Assembly: GCA_964247055.1 (NCBI GenBank)
Contig: OZ176051.1
Location: forward strand, 14,384,001-14,448,000
DNA: 64,000 nucleotides
Direction of reading: 5' to 3'
From: Paragordius varius
Taxonomy: Eukaryota > Nematomorpha
In this document: positions 37,276 to 50,837 of the stretch, one piece after another
How positions within the stretch are numbered: the stretch's first letter is position 1
How the letters are laid out: each line of letters begins with the position of its first letter
Notes under the pieces: model-generated
Told to the model about the DNA's origin: nothing
Databases searched by the model: none
Seen by the model: the letters and a program-made list of their open reading frames with translations, nothing else
Translations under genes and position numbers: made by a program

Positions 37276-39027
37276 ATGGCTATAAGGGGAAAGATGGTAC
37301 TACTATTTATAAATTTATGCCTCCTACTTCAGTGTTATAAATTTGAAACAACGGCATTAATTGTAAAATCATCATCATCGCATTTATTGAATTCCTTAAT
37401 CCCTAAAAGTGGTAAAAACTAAAATATTATTTTTAGAAGGCAACAACTATTCTAAGATAATTGTAAAATCTTTCGATGGTGATGAATGGAAGGCATCATT
37501 CTCTTATCCAAATAAAAAGTAAAATCATATAGCATATATAAAATATACAATTCGTCGTTTTAATTATAGACTTGTAAAAAAATATAAAACCCAATCAGCA
37601 TTTCGGTGGGGAATGAATATCTCCAAGGCTTTTTAAAAGTAAGTATTCACACAAGGCGGCAGGCTAAAAAAGGAAAAATCTTGTTTAAGATTGTGACGTA
37701 AAATATTGAAAGCTAAAAATATTATTTTGTGACTTACTCTTTAATGAAGTATGCGATTAAGAATGCCCATTTACAGACAAACCTTTGTTCAAATGGGGTA
37801 ACATATGCAGTATAAACAAAACATGAAAAAAGAAATAATTAGTATATATTTTTTATAAATAAAATATTTAATCATTAATTATTAAATGTATATGTTTACT
37901 GTCAAATATAAATTGATTGTTATTAATTAAATATTTATTTGGCAAAATAAAACGATGGATGATTATATTTAATTAAAGTTTCAAAAATAAGGGTTCCTTT
38001 ATATAAAAAATATTTGTGCACTATTTCTATATTTTAATAAGTTTTTCCTGCATAAAATTTGTGATATGTAAAAAATTGTTAGACACGACGCTCACAGTTA
38101 TGGTGTAAATCATGGTTATGAATATGAATCAAAATACAATCATCAGCACAACAACAAATCCGATTGGGATCGAAAACCGTCAGAAAAAGCACAAAAAGTA
38201 ACGATAGAAGTCCATAATTCTTGGAATCAAAAATCTAAGCCAACAAAAGAGAATATTAAGCCGCGAACCTATCGGTACCATGATTGGAAGGAGCGAAATG
38301 AGAAAGCTTTTACCGAAAATAGAGTTGAAGGTAAGAGTTCGCACGAAAGTCACCATCTACATGCTGAGTTATCGTACAAGTCAGAGCTTAAAAATGCGTC
38401 CTGGAAAAAACCAACATATGATATAGTTGAAAATGATTTCAAGTTTTGGAAATACTTTTTAGACATTGATGCCACTCGTGAACCATACTTAAGTCGATTG
38501 TTAAAGTTCTACTATGATTTATATAAAGATATCAAAGACTATACTTTCGATAAAAAGTAATCGTTTCCTTATAAAATTAATTGATTAATAAATATACTTT
38601 TTCCTTTTGCCTTATGTGGTAGTTAAGGTGCGTTGGTAAAGTACGTTCAACTATGTTTTTTCCGTAAGAGATTTAAATATCAATAATTTATCATTTTCAG
38701 CCCTGGGCATGTGAATGCACACATGCACTTTCGTAATACAATTTAAGTCATTTTCTCTATAAAATTGTGGAGACTATAAAACGATATTTTTTATATGATA
38801 CTTATAGTGGAAAACCGGATTTTTGTCCACACTGGTGCCCCCCCTTCGAAATTGTGTGCCGTAATTACTTTTATGAAGTGCGATATTACCCAGAATTATT
38901 GGCTGTTTCTGCCAAATTTTCTGGCCTAGATTATGTCCGAGACTTGCATGTTACATACCAAAGACCCTTCTATAAATATTTTAAAGGAGAAAACGATCAA
39001 AGTAAGCCACCTAAAGGGTTTAAGTAA
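37276..39027 (+). CDS. Orphan secreted protein gene, multi-exon
   Basis: I do not recognise the family. Exon 37276-37411 starts with a signal peptide (MVLLFINLCLLLQC within the first 22 residues). A 25-base intron (37412-37436) and a 51-base intron (37519-37569) follow, with exons 37437-37518 (KIIVKSFDGDEWKASF) and 37570-37638 (SAFRWGMNISKAF). Exon 38083-38556 encodes a hydrophilic region rich in H, N, K and S without methionine (WKYFLDIDATREPYLSRLL near its end). Exon 38701-39027 encodes a cysteine-bearing part (GKPDFCPHWCPPFEIVCRN, then SGLDYVRDLHVTYQRPF). Splice phases fit at most joins. The join from exon 3 to exon 4, and a point near 38735, need an extra exon or a small indel. A 21-base exon-like piece at about 37776-37796 could be a micro-exon. 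The gene may continue into 40440-41855. Confidence 0.5.
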
Positions 39028-39537
39028 AAATGATATTTTTTTGACGCGTGAATTGCTAAAAACACGTATAAATTTATTAAAACGCTGCTGAAAACACACA
39101 AGACCTTATAGGTCCGTCCGATTGTCAATTGCTATATGATAATAGAAAATAGTTATGCTGAAATTTAAATATATACATATATATTAATTTGTTTACGCAT
39201 TTTATTTACTAACATGATTTGTTAAGTGTGTCTACATCGAATAAGATATCTGTTTCTGAAATTTACGTTTTTCGATATTAATTTTCCAAATTTTTAAGTT
39301 TATTACACAGTGTACATCAAAGAAAAAATAAATTATGAATAGTGAATTTTTTGTAAAAAGACTCATCCGTAATTAAGTACCTGTTTTCAAATGCTTTTTG
39401 TTAACCGACTTTAACGATAACCTTTCGACGTTTAAAAATTTAATCAAAGACTTATAGACTTTAAGCCTCAATTCGTATAAAGGATCGGATTTCGAGTTAT
39501 GATTGATTCCACTTTTTTCACCGAAGTCTCATTATTT

Positions 39538-39540
<3 letters not shown>

Positions 39541-39574
<34 letters not shown>
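39541..39574. repeat. (TA)n microsatellite
   Basis: TA run directly to the left of the MITE that starts near 39584, consistent with insertion of that element at a TA. Confidence 0.85.
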
Positions 39575-39580
<6 letters not shown>

Positions 39581-39583
39581 TAT

Positions 39584-40286
39584 ACTGTGGGCAAAAAAGA
39601 GGGTAAATTTTTTTTAACATTTTTTTCATGAGATAGCTTATGACCAGCGAATTCATTTGCGCAAACATTTTAATTTGTTGAAGACTTAATTTTTGAAATA
39701 TTGAGGGAAATCGAAATCGGGCAAAAGTGAAAATTTAGTCAAAAAATAATGATAAAAGTTGAGATGTTATGGTTTATTATCATTTTAGGAGATATTTTCA
39801 ATATATTAATAGCCTAAAATGATATAGTTTAGGTTTGTAAAATATTATTTAAAAAGATGGCGTTTTTTAACTTTAAATCGAAAACTACACTAAAATATTT
39901 GTTTTTATAATTATTTACTTAATAAATAAACTATTAAAATCCTATAATTTATTTAGTAAACTTATATATTAAAATAAACCTAAAAAATATTGTTTTTATT
40001 TTTACATCTTTTTCATTAGGTTTATGAGAGTATAAAAAATTTATACTGTTTTATTTTGGGACGTTACATTGGGAAGTATAAAATATATAATTTATGCAAA
40101 ACAGGATTTAAAAGTATAAAATATCAACCAACATTCCGTAAAAATACCATTAAAATATTAATTTGTGTTAAAACAAACCCGTTACAGAGATGTATATGGA
40201 TTGTTGGTTTTAAGGCAAATGATTTCGCAGGTATAAGATACATGAAAAACAAATTATTTTGTTAAAAAAATTTGCACCCAGTTTAT
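39584..40286 (+). mobile_element. Tc1/mariner-type MITE, copy 2
   Basis: Left end CTGTGGGCAAAAAAGAGGG next to TA repeats, and right end TTTGCACCCAG next to TATATA. It shares ordered blocks with 31560-32378 in reverse orientation. No transposase frame. It lies between two exon groups on the plus strand, perhaps within an intron. Confidence 0.7.
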
Positions 40287-40439
40287 ATATACATATACAA
40301 TATAGTTATCTCGAAGTTATTTATCAAAAATATTCTGAAAACACTGTAGTCCTTAAATTTTTCATTTAACAAAAATTGAATAAACCTAAACAATATATAT
40401 GGGCAATTTTTTTCATATAAATTATATTATATCTAATAG

Positions 40440-41855
40440 ATAAAACTATGATGCTTTCTACACCATTATGGGCCCATCCCTCTCAATTTGATAGCAATGT
40501 TAACTTATTGCAAAGTGTATTATCCGAAGGCAGTCAGAGTATGACAATGTACGTTTTTATCAACCCCATATATGGCAAGCATCCTCCCAATCCAATTGAC
40601 AAAAGAGTCGGTTATTAATTATTTGTCCTTTTTTAAAATTATATTAAACTCAATTTTTCGTAAAACCTTTAATAATTACAATGAAGATATATTCATGGAA
40701 TTTTAGGTGATTGATAAAATGCAGCAACTCTTGCGAAAAAAACATGGGATGGCATGGCACAATTAAAAGATTATAATATTAAGTTTTGATACATTGTTTC
40801 ATTTAATGCATGCAACCTATTTTGTCGGAAAAATAACGCAAAATAGTTTTAGCATTTGAAAATAATTTTGATTGTCTTCCTACAATTTACCAATCATTTT
40901 ATGTTTAGTTGAAAATTGTTAAAGTTCCGGCCCGCAAGATCTATGTCAGGATGTATTCTGGACCGTATGGAACTGAAGTTTTTCTTGTCAAAGGCAAAGA
41001 GTTTTTGAACATTTTGAGGTTAAACAATCAAAAATTACCCAACAGCTTTCGATTCAGCCTTTACAACATGTAAGCAAGCATATATTTTTTAAACATTTTA
41101 TTTGGATTTTGGCATTTTTTTAACACAGTTTCCAAAAATGAGGGTTAATTTCATATCCGATTTTTTTACGTATATATTATTCCTTATGATGTAATTAATT
41201 CTAAGTAAAATTAATATATTGTTTCGAGAGTTTTTGAATACAACTACACAAATACAAAAACTTAGACTTAATAATTAAATAGTGTTTTTAATTATCTTAT
41301 TCTTTAGATATACTAATAAAATTTTTCCTTAATAAAACAATGCTATCATGTTTACGCCCCACTAAATTTAAAATAAAAATTCTGGCGTCCCCCTCCCAAA
41401 AAATTCAAGATAAAAACTAAAATATATTATAATATTAATAAAATTTTAATCAACGTCTTTTGGTCATTAATAACTTTAATAACTTTCTATTTACATTGTT
41501 AAAATATTAATAAACATCCATAATTATATGGTTTTGTGGGTTATCTATTGCATTTTTTTGTTAATAACCTTAATTATTTGATATTGTTTGATTGTAAATT
41601 ATCGAAACAAGTAAATGAAAAATATTATTTTTAATTATTTGTAAATATATATATATAATAAATAATCAAGTTAATAATAAGAAGCTAGATGAATATATAC
41701 ATATAATCCCGAACTTAAAAAGTGTAAAGCTAACTTTAAGACGTCGCTACTTTATATGTGCATTTAGATTTGAGAAAGAAAGAGGGCAATTTTTGGGTTA
41801 CCATAGAGAACTCTGGGTCCCAGTCGACAAACGGCAGCATAAACCATTTTGTTAA
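40440..41855 (+). CDS. Orphan gene, 3' exons (possibly same gene as 37276-39027)
   Basis: Family not recognised. Exon-like pieces: from 40440 (WAHPSQFDSNVNLLQSVLSE, then YVFINPIYGKHPPNP) to about 40612; about 40707-40782 (ATLAKKTWDGMAQLKDYNI, in frame only if an A run near 40723 is one base longer); 40909-41069 (IVKVPARKIYVRMYSGPYG, then TEVFLVKGKEFLNILRL); and 41768-41855 (FEKERGQFLGYHRELWVPVD, stop at 41853-41855). The join from 41069 to 41768 is a clean GTAAGC...TTTAG intron in phase. No signal peptide is visible at the first piece, so upstream exons are expected. With only MITE and AT-rich DNA in the 1.4 kb before it, fusion with the preceding secreted gene is plausible. Confidence 0.5.
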
Positions 41856-43800
41856 TAATAAAAATTGTCTACATATTTAATAATAATATATAAATATATA
41901 TATTCTAAATTATGTATGATATGGCATGGTGGCTTTTGTTTTGGGTCTTATGTGTGATTTATACAGGAGCAAAATTTGTGCACAATTTGTTTTACAAATA
42001 TTTTTTTAGCAAAGGCTAAACACTTTATTCCAAATGAATATCATAAAATATATTATAAACTATATTTATGCACATAAAAGAAAATGTATCAAAAAAATGC
42101 AGCCGTTGTTTTAAAATAAATCTTAAAGCGTATTTTGATATTTTTGAGCATGGTGGTCATTCTAACAATTTCTACACATTCTTCCCTAATTAATTTGTGT
42201 TTTTCAATTTTTTTGATTAATTGACAAAAGTTAAATAACCATGCAAATTTAACCTAAACAATCTGTTTTGAGGTAAACGATATATTCAAAATCAACAAAT
42301 TACACATGAAAGAGCGTTTAAGCAATTATTGAAAAAAATTTTACTTAACTGAAAATTCAACAACAAATAATAATAACAATAGTATAAATACATTGGTTTT
42401 TTTATCTTTATGATATAATAAAAGATATTTTTAAGTCTAATTTATTTCTTTTATAGACAAATAAGTAATTCATTAAAATTTTGACCGATATGGGTTATTA
42501 CATATGCACTTAAATGCAAACAAATATGTAGTATAGTACAGAGCCTAACTTGTCAATAATTGTTGTGAAAGTTGTTTTGCTTATAATTTAATCACACTTT
42601 ATCAAGTTTAGGTAGGGAAGCCCATATTTTTATATTATTGTCTTTAAGATTGATATATTTAAAATCCGATTCAGACAAATTCTAAAAGAAAGGTAGGAGA
42701 GCTTTCTAAAGTTGCATTTTTGGACCATATAATGCATGTCCCAATTTACATAATCCATAATGGCGGCGAAAAAATTTGAGACTAAAATTTATTTACATTA
42801 CATTTAGGATTTCTAAATCATGCTACAAAGCTTAAGCTTTTTTACTACTTTAATTGAATCCAAAATTCAGCATGCCTGAAATTCGCTTTGAAAAGATCTG
42901 ATGAAATTAAAACTTACAAAATATGTCAAATAATCAAAAGTATCTATCAGTTTAGTTTTTTAACAAAATACTATTCCGCTAGTTTTTGAGATTTTATGCT
43001 TTTCAAATATTTTTTAAAGACGTCAAAAGGCCTTACAATGTATTTATAAATATGACTTAATCTTATAGAATTAGATTAATATTTATTTACATCGTTTGGG
43101 TAATGAGACAATATAAAATAATTGAGGTTAATTAGGTTATAAACTGGTGAATATTATATTTTGCAGATTTTATTTGATACAGATTTGATAGAGCAATAAA
43201 GGGATTTTTGTAAGATCTTTATAGGACAATGTGGTAAATATTTTCTTTGTAAAAATTAATTAACACCTTGAAACGAGTGATCTCAACATATCTTATAAGC
43301 AAAAATTTCAGTTAGAGAATACTTAAAACTAATTAATAATTTAAACTAAATAATACCTTATATCGGATATATACGCGCACGCGTTCGACCAATCTGACGC
43401 AACTTCAAAACGAAAAATTCCTAAATAATTATCTATTGTTATCTATTTATTTTCAAAGTTTATTCTATCTTTTATCTCTTATCCTATACTTTATATTTTG
43501 TTATAACATACCTATTCCCATTTTTGTTTTTGGACGTAGGACTTACCGTTGACCTTTTCCTATAATTTGCCTATTAATATTCTCTTGAAATATATAGATT
43601 GTATTCTTGGATAAGTATTGTAGCACTATTTTATTTTATTTTTACTATGACACATAAAATAACCCTTGATTTATATTGTTTTATACATAAATTTTGCTTT
43701 GAATTTTTTAATACGAAATATAATTTACGTTTTTACCTATAGCCTAGGTTTAACATCTATCAATTTGTCATAATTAGTTCGACACTTCAATTTTATTATT
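41856..43800. other. AT-rich intergenic region
   Basis: No coding, RNA or repeat feature was recognised. Confidence 0.45.
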
Positions 43801-43826
43801 TTTATTTGTTTGTTTAAAGCTGTCAA

Positions 43827-46710
43827 ATGAATATTGATGTGTATAGTAATAACCGGTCAGGCCTGGCCAGCCGCGGTTTTGGTGTTGTGGCCAATAATAC
43901 AAAGAGAATGCAAAGAAAAGCGGGAACCCTGTGTTTTGCTAGTTTAAATGTTGGTTCATTGAAAAGTAAGTTAAATGATATTGTAAGAATAATGAAAGTT
44001 AAACATATTGTGGCATTACAAGAGACTCGTTACCGCGGAAACGGAGCAAGGACTTTGGAAGAGAATTATCGACTATATTACTCAGGTGAAAGTGACGGAC
44101 GAAATGGAGTGGCAATTATCATTAATTGTCAATCAGGTTAAAGAGATTAGACGCTATAACAGCCGAATCATGAATTTAGATATTTTGGTAGGTAACGAGG
44201 TCATAACGGTATTTAGTATATGCCCCGCAAATAGGTTTACCAAAATCGGAAAAGGAGCAATTTTACGATACCCTAGATGAAAAATTAGTCGCTCTCCCTC
44301 AGTTCAGAGTCAAGTTTTTATGTGGGAATTTTAATGGTCATCTAGGTTCAAAAAGGGAATCTTTTGAAATATGGCACGGGGAACATTCTTACGGAGAAAG
44401 AAACTAGGAAGGAATTAATTTGCTTAGATTTGCACAATCTCACAATTTTGCGATAGCGAACACGTTTTTCGAAAAAAGAAAGATTCATCTAGTCACTTTT
44501 AAAAGCGGCATAAACAAATCTCAAATAGATTTTATACTTGTTCCAAGAGACTTATTGAAGCTTGTAATAGACTGTAAGGTCTTGCCAAATTTAGAGGATA
44601 GTTCGCAACATAATTTACTTATTTGTAAATTTTTCGTGAAAGTAAAGTCTAAACAAAGTGGTTAAGAGAATGGGAGAAATTATCCGAAAAAAGGCAGGCT
44701 TTTGTAAAAGAAATACGGTTATCCGAGGATGGTGGGTTAAATGGTGATTGGGATAAAGTAAGTCAGTTAATCAAAAAGGCAGGAACTCTAGTTTGTGGAT
44801 TAAAAGGCGGAAAATCTCAAGTATACAGAGAGGCTTGGCTTTACGATGAAAGAATAATATTGATGTCACGAGAAAAAGGTATGGCTTTTGACAAATGGAG
44901 ACATACAAGGAATGATGATGATAGAGATAAGTATAAAAGTTTAAACAAGGAATTGAAAATTAGTCGGTCAGGTTAAGAAAGAAAAGATGAATTTATTTTA
45001 TGATGAGTTAAATAGTAGGCAAGGTTTAAACAAAGTGTATAAAGTTGCGCAGCAAAGGAATAAACGCAGGATGGATTTGCCAGGTTATGCGACTGCAATA
45101 AAAGGAAAAGATGGAAGCTTGCTGTGCGAAAATGTAGTAATATTAAAAAGATGGAAAGAGTACTTTGTTAGATGAAGGGGTAGGCGAGATATTTTTGCCA
45201 ATTACAGTTGAAGCTACTGATAGACCAATAGAAGCAATTACACAAAAGAAAGTAGAATCCAATTTGTTAGAAATGCCAAACAACAAGGCTGTAGGATCGG
45301 ATGACATAAATATAAATTGTTGGAAAGTGCTTGGAAACTCTGGATTAAATTTTTTGGAGCGTGCATTTAATAAAGTTGTTTCAGCTTATGAAATCCCGGT
45401 TGAATGGAAGGAAAGTTCTGCTGTGCCTTTATTTAAAGGAAAAGGTGATATAAATGAATGTAGTAACTATAGAGGGATAAAACTTATGTCGCACACCATG
45501 AAATTGTTTGAAAAAATAATTGAAAAGCGAATCAGGAAAATGATATCTATAGAAGGAAATTAATTTGGTTTCATGCCAGGAAAGTCAATAGTAGATCCTA
45601 TACATGCGGAGGTTGATTGAAAAACACATTTTAAAAAAGAAAGAATTACACGGGTTTTAATTGATATAGAGAAGGCGTTTGACAGGATTTCTAGAGAAAC
45701 TATTTGGTGGAGTCTCCGTCGTAAAAAGATGCCAAAAAGTTATATTAAGTTGTTACATATAATGTACGAATCACACACCTCCAGGATTAAAACCCCACAA
45801 GGTTAATCAGAGCCCTTTTCAATAAAGCATGGAGTCTACCAAGGCTCATCACTCAGCCTTTTATTGTTTATAATTTGTATGGACGAGGTAGCCAAGGTTG
45901 TTAATGTGAGTTCAGGATGGTACTTAATGTATGCAGATGACATGATCATCTTGTCTGATTCATTAATTGTGTTAAAGCGAACGGTAAACAGATGGGTTGT
46001 TACGCTGGATCAATATGGTCTGAAAGTAAACAAAGCAAAAACCGAACTTATTTTTGGGGGTCCACAATATGAAATGGTAGTTGATGATAGTTGGGTTCTG
46101 AAGGGTAAAGGTTGCAAATATCTGGGAGCTATGTTAAGTGCAGATGGTTCGTTGACTGATGATATTAATTTAAGAAAAAAGAGCAGCTGGGTAAAATGGA
46201 AGAAAATTTCGAGCGTGATATGCGATCGAAATATTGATGTTAGGGTGAAAGGTAAGATTTACAGTTCAGTTGTCCAGCCCTCAATGATGTATAATTCACA
46301 GACGTGGGGTGTCAAAAAATCCGAAGAAAGTCATTTTAACTTGACTGAAATGAAAATGCTCGGAATGATGTGCGGGGTAACAAGAAAGGACAGAATCGAG
46401 AATAGATTTATTCGTGGGAGCACAGATATTAAACCAATAGTGGAAAGAATGTCAAAAAATAGGCTACGTTGGTTCGGGCACATTGAAAGGAGAGACTCTA
46501 ATTATATTGCAAAAATAATAGATGGTTATATAGTTGAGGGAAAACGAGGACGTGGGTGACCTAAAACAAAATGGATAGATACAGTAAAAAGAGAGCTAGC
46601 AAAATACGAGCTTAATGCAGAGGACGCCATAGATAGAGTTTTATGGCGAGACAGTTTGTATAACATGACCGCTCTCACGAGTTAAAACATGTAATATAAT
46701 AATAATAAAA
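43827..46710 (+). mobile_element. RTE-like LINE, longest copy (endonuclease + reverse transcriptase)
   Basis: Starts MNIDVYSNNRSG at 43827. An endonuclease domain follows: FASLNVGSLKSK, ALQETRYRGNGAR, GRNGVAIII, CGNFNGHLGS, and KSGINKSQIDFILVPRD. The reverse transcriptase follows: NNKAVGSDDI, WKESSAVPLFKGKGD, NYRGIKLMS, FGFMPGKS, IDIEKAFDR, GVYQGSSLSP, and catalytic MYADDMIILSD. A C-terminal RWFGHIERRD...GKRGRG basic tail ends near the stop at 46683-46685 (TALTS). The 3' end is (TAA)n. This is the usual ~1000-residue single-ORF plan of RTE-type LINEs. At least six frame changes or stops interrupt it (for example near 44139, 44275, 44406, 45165, 45560 and 46557), so this copy is inactive unless some are assembly errors. 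The 25.1 kb copy is nearly identical where they overlap. Confidence 0.9.
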
Positions 46711-46868
46711 AAATAATACCTTAGCGCACAAGACAATATTTTATATTTTTGTAATTTTAGAGACATCCCTGTATTAAATAAGCCTTAGAGAATTTAATAA
46801 CGCGTAATTAAATTCAATTTTATATAAACATATAAGATTTGCAAAACATTGAGGTAATCCCTCTAAAC

Positions 46869-49579
46869 CAGGGGTGGCCAACGAGGTGACCGCGGTCACT
46901 TTCGTGACCGCGACAACTCAAAAAGTGACCGCCTGAAAATATTTTTTTTAAAAAAATTTTATTGATTTTTTTCGGATAGTTGGCTACTTCTGAGCGAATT
47001 TAAATTTAAAATACAAAAAAATACGGTTTAAATTAAAAAAAAACGTCTAAGAAAAGGGTGTAAAAAAATTATTTTATTAATTATAATTCATATGTTTTGG
47101 AGCATTTGCATTAAAACTTAAAATCAGTCATTTCCCTTGAATATATCAAAACTTTGAGCAAAGCTTATTCATAAATCAGAAGCATAATCGTGAAGTTAGA
47201 TTTGATTTGATACACCAAAAGTAGGTTTTTAAAACTTATATTTTAGAATGAGCCAAAAAAAGTTGTACAGATACAAGAAAGATTGGGAGCATGAATACTT
47301 TATTATGATAAATGAAACATGCACCTGTCTAATATGCAATAGTACTGTTGCTTTGCCCAAAAAGTCAAATATTGAAAGACATTATAGATCTCTGCATCCA
47401 CATTCCTCCAAAAACTACCCCTTACAAACTCAAGAACGCAACATTAAAGTAAAGGAATTAAAAGAACAATTATCCGCCTCACAAAATAGCATACTTAAAT
47501 ACAACAAAGACTATAAAAATGCTACGATTGCTTCATTCAAGGTAGCGGAAATACTCATTCGGAACAATAAGCCATTCCAAGATGGTGAAATATTTAAAGA
47601 AGCCTTTATTAGCGCTTGTGATATTTTATTTGAAAATTTTGATAACAAAAATAATATTATGACAGCTATTAAAAGCATAAGCTTATCGAGAAATACCGTT
47701 ATGCGCAGGGCTGAAGATATTAGTAATAATCTTGATGAAATTTTACATGAAAATATTAATAACTGTAGTTTTTTTCCTTGTAACTCGATGAGTCCACCGA
47801 TTATGTTGGAATCGCCCAATTATGCATTTTTATTCGTATGATATTTAGTGATTTATCTGCAAAGGAGTCCACGAACGAACCAGAGGGCAGGATATTTTTG
47901 ATTCTTTTTATAAATTTATCACAGATACGAAACTTCCCATCGTAAAACTCGCATCTATAACTACTGATGGAGCTCCAGCTATGATTGGTGTTAACAACGG
48001 CTTTATCGCTTTATGTAAAAATCACAGTGCATTTCCCAAGTTCATTGATTACCATTGTATAATCCATAATCAAGTTTTATGTTCAAAAGTTTTAAAATAC
48101 CATCATGTAATGAACCCCTGTTTTAAAATTGTTAACGCCATTCGAACAAAAAGCTTGTCCCGCCGCCAATTTCGAATTTTGTTAAATGAGTGCGGCGTGG
48201 AATATGGAGAACTTTTATTACATACTGATGTAAGGTGGTTGAGTCGTGCCGCATTTTTAATTAGATTTAGGCAACTTTAACCACAAATAGAAATTTTTTT
48301 AGAGAATTCTAAATTTTCATACCCTGAATTGAAAGATCAAGATTGGCTGCTTGATCTTGCATTTTTATGCGATATCACGGAAAAATTGCATAAATTAAAC
48401 ATCCAATTACAAGGAAAAGATAAAACAATAATGGATATGATGGGTGCTTTAAAATCTTTTAAGGAAACACTAACAGTAGTAGAAACACAATTAACCGAGA
48501 TTTAAAACATTTTTTAAATCTGGCAGCGGTGTTTGAAAAAATAGAGAATCTCTCTTTTGAAAAATATGCAGATGATATTGGTCTGCTTATTAATGATTTT
48601 AAAAAACGATTTTCATCTATAAATAAACTTGAAGACTTCGCTATTTTTTTATCATGCCCATTTAATAATAATAATAATGTTGAATATATTGCTCAAAAAC
48701 TCAGCCACTTTCTTGGTGTACCAAATTTAGCATAGTTGGAAGAGGAATTAATAAATGTTAAATGCGATATCCATCTAAAATCATTAGGATCAGATATATA
48801 TAAATTTATAAATAAAGATAAATACCTCCATATTTGGAAAACCGCTGCATTATTCAATTCGTTTTTTGGATCCACATATTTATGCGAATCGGCTTTTTCA
48901 ATTATGAATGCTATCAAAACTAAACAGAGGTCACAATTAACTAATAAACATTTAGAATCATGTTTGAGAATTGCTTTGACTTCATTTGAACCTAATTTAG
49001 ATAAACTTTCTGAATTTTTTCGCAGTCGGGCGTTTTAAATATTTTTTTCTTTATTAAATATGGATGTTGATCGAGTTGTATTTTCGCTTAGGAAAAAGCC
49101 GATTTACTAAAAAATATGTGGATAGAATTAAAACTGATACAATTTTAATGTACTCTTATTTATGTTCAAATTATGGTTCTAAATTGGAATGCTATTTTTT
49201 ATTTCTTTTATTTTTTGTATCATAATGTATTCTCCCCTGTAATTTCAAATGCATTGTTTAAATTTTTATATTGTAAAATTTCATATAATAGAAATTTAAT
49301 AAATAAATATTTTGAAGTGTTTTATGTTGGTTAAAAAATTAAGGTAGTTAATAACCCGTTGTCTTTCAATTAAAATTATTTTTGTATTTGGTTGATAGAT
49401 AAAAAAATTACAATTTTAAAATGGTTTAAACAAGTCACTCTAATCTGTAAAGCAGGTGTATACATCATTTAAAGTGTTGATTGAGTTTTTTTGATAAATA
49501 TTTCTGGGTGACCGCGAACTCTTTTTTTAACAAAAAAGCCAAAAAAAAGCTCGCGACAAAAAAAGTGTGGCCACCCCTG
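46869..49579 (+). mobile_element. hAT transposon (GTF2IRD2/ZBED-like), 2711 bp
   Basis: Ends CAGGGGTGGCCAAC and (right, inward) CAGGGGTGGCCACAC with an exact 8-base target duplication CTCTAAAC at 46861-46868 and 49580-49587. GTGACCGC-rich subterminal segments lie inside both ends. The plus strand carries a BED-finger hAT transposase. The perfect duplication indicates a relatively recent insertion. It is not the same family as the hAT at 9662. Confidence 0.95.
47248..49038 (+). pseudogene. hAT transposase with BED zinc finger, interrupted
   Basis: Blocks in order: a BED-type finger near residues 30-50 (CTCLICN, then ERHYRSLH); FKVAEILIRNNKPFQDGE and ISLSRNTVMRR, typical of GTF2IRD2-like hAT transposases; a catalytic-core block TTDGAPAMIGV near 47960; HTDVRWLSR near 48220; and a hAT dimerisation block (FFGSTYLCESAFSIMNAIKT) within 48736-49038. 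Interruptions: a frame change after 47800, a TAA at 48278-48280 with the frame continuing, a stop at about 48503, and a stop at 48733-48735. Because everything is colinear and only lightly damaged, it may be recently dead, or intact in the organism if some changes are base-call errors. Confidence 0.85.
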
Positions 49580-49587
49580 CTCTAAAC

Positions 49588-50837
49588 TTATCAATAACTC
49601 GAGAGTTAATTAATTGAATACTCGTTGTGGCAAAGCTTGAGTAGGATAATTTAATTATTGATGATATACCATCTTCACTTCAAGTCTGTCCGTGAACACT
49701 AGTTGGTCTTTGGGCAAAGTCGATCCTTAAACATTTCAAGTTGATCCTTAAACATTTCAAGGTCCTTAAACACTTTAAGTTGGTCCTTTGACTTTTTTGT
49801 TTTGTTTTTGATTAGTATATATTTAATCGTATATCAGCCATCTATTTTATCGTTTTTAACCTATTTTCTATTATTTATATAAATCACTATCAAACTTTTA
49901 TCATTAAGAAACGGTATATCTTTATTAATTTTTTAAAATTATTTCGTTATAAAATTTTAACCCCTAATTTAAAAAATATATGAGTTTTCTGGGTTACTAT
50001 TTATCAACACATTTAAAAGTTAATAATTTTGTTAAATTAGAAAAAATTAATTAAAAATAAAAAAGTGGTTTTTGAATAAAATAATTTTTATTTTTAAATG
50101 TATAAATATATAATAAATAAAGAAAATTAGGTTAAAAATAAAAAAATAAATGCATAAATTATGGTTAAAAAAACATTTACAAACCAAATTGAAATGTTCA
50201 AGGACCAATGAAGTCAAGGACACTCTTGATGTGCAAATGGATATTAAGTTTCACAATTATTTTTGCACAGTTAAACCTCTATAATTTTATTAAATTTAAA
50301 TTGGTTCATAGCTGTCAACCTATATTATTTGTGCCTACGTGATGGTTAATTTTAAACATAATTCTGGCCTTGGGCCAAAAGTGTTTACCCAAGTATACAA
50401 GTTAATTTTACATATTATTGTTAATCAATATTTACATTGGCCCTTTATACTATCATTTTGGATAGAAAAAGTACAATTTTTAATATAAGATGTGTAATAT
50501 AACATTATCATGTTCCACAAAAAAATATTAAAACATCGTACTTTTTAAAAATTTTTTGGTATGATTATCTGCAAATATAAGCTGTGTCCACAAATAATTA
50601 ACCTGTTAAGATACATTCTTATAGATAAATGTATTTGCATTATCATGGTGCTTTCGGCCCTTACTTGTGAAAAAGAAAGTTATTTACATTTTTGTGGTAA
50701 GGGCTTCATATCAAAAAATGGTGAAATTTTCGCACATCTTTAGAAAATAATTTATTATTAACGCTAAATGCTCCGCTAAATCATAAACTACTTATAAAAA
50801 GCAAAACAATATTTTAAAACTGTTTTAATTTTCAGAC
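49588..50837. other. AT-rich spacer with short direct repeats
   Basis: About 49705-49790 repeats phrases of the type GGTCCTTAAACATTTCAAG three times. No gene or transposon was recognised. Confidence 0.45.

Noticed and set aside
47511-47819. 102-codon minus-strand frame
   Set aside because: It lies antisense to the hAT transposase N-terminal half.
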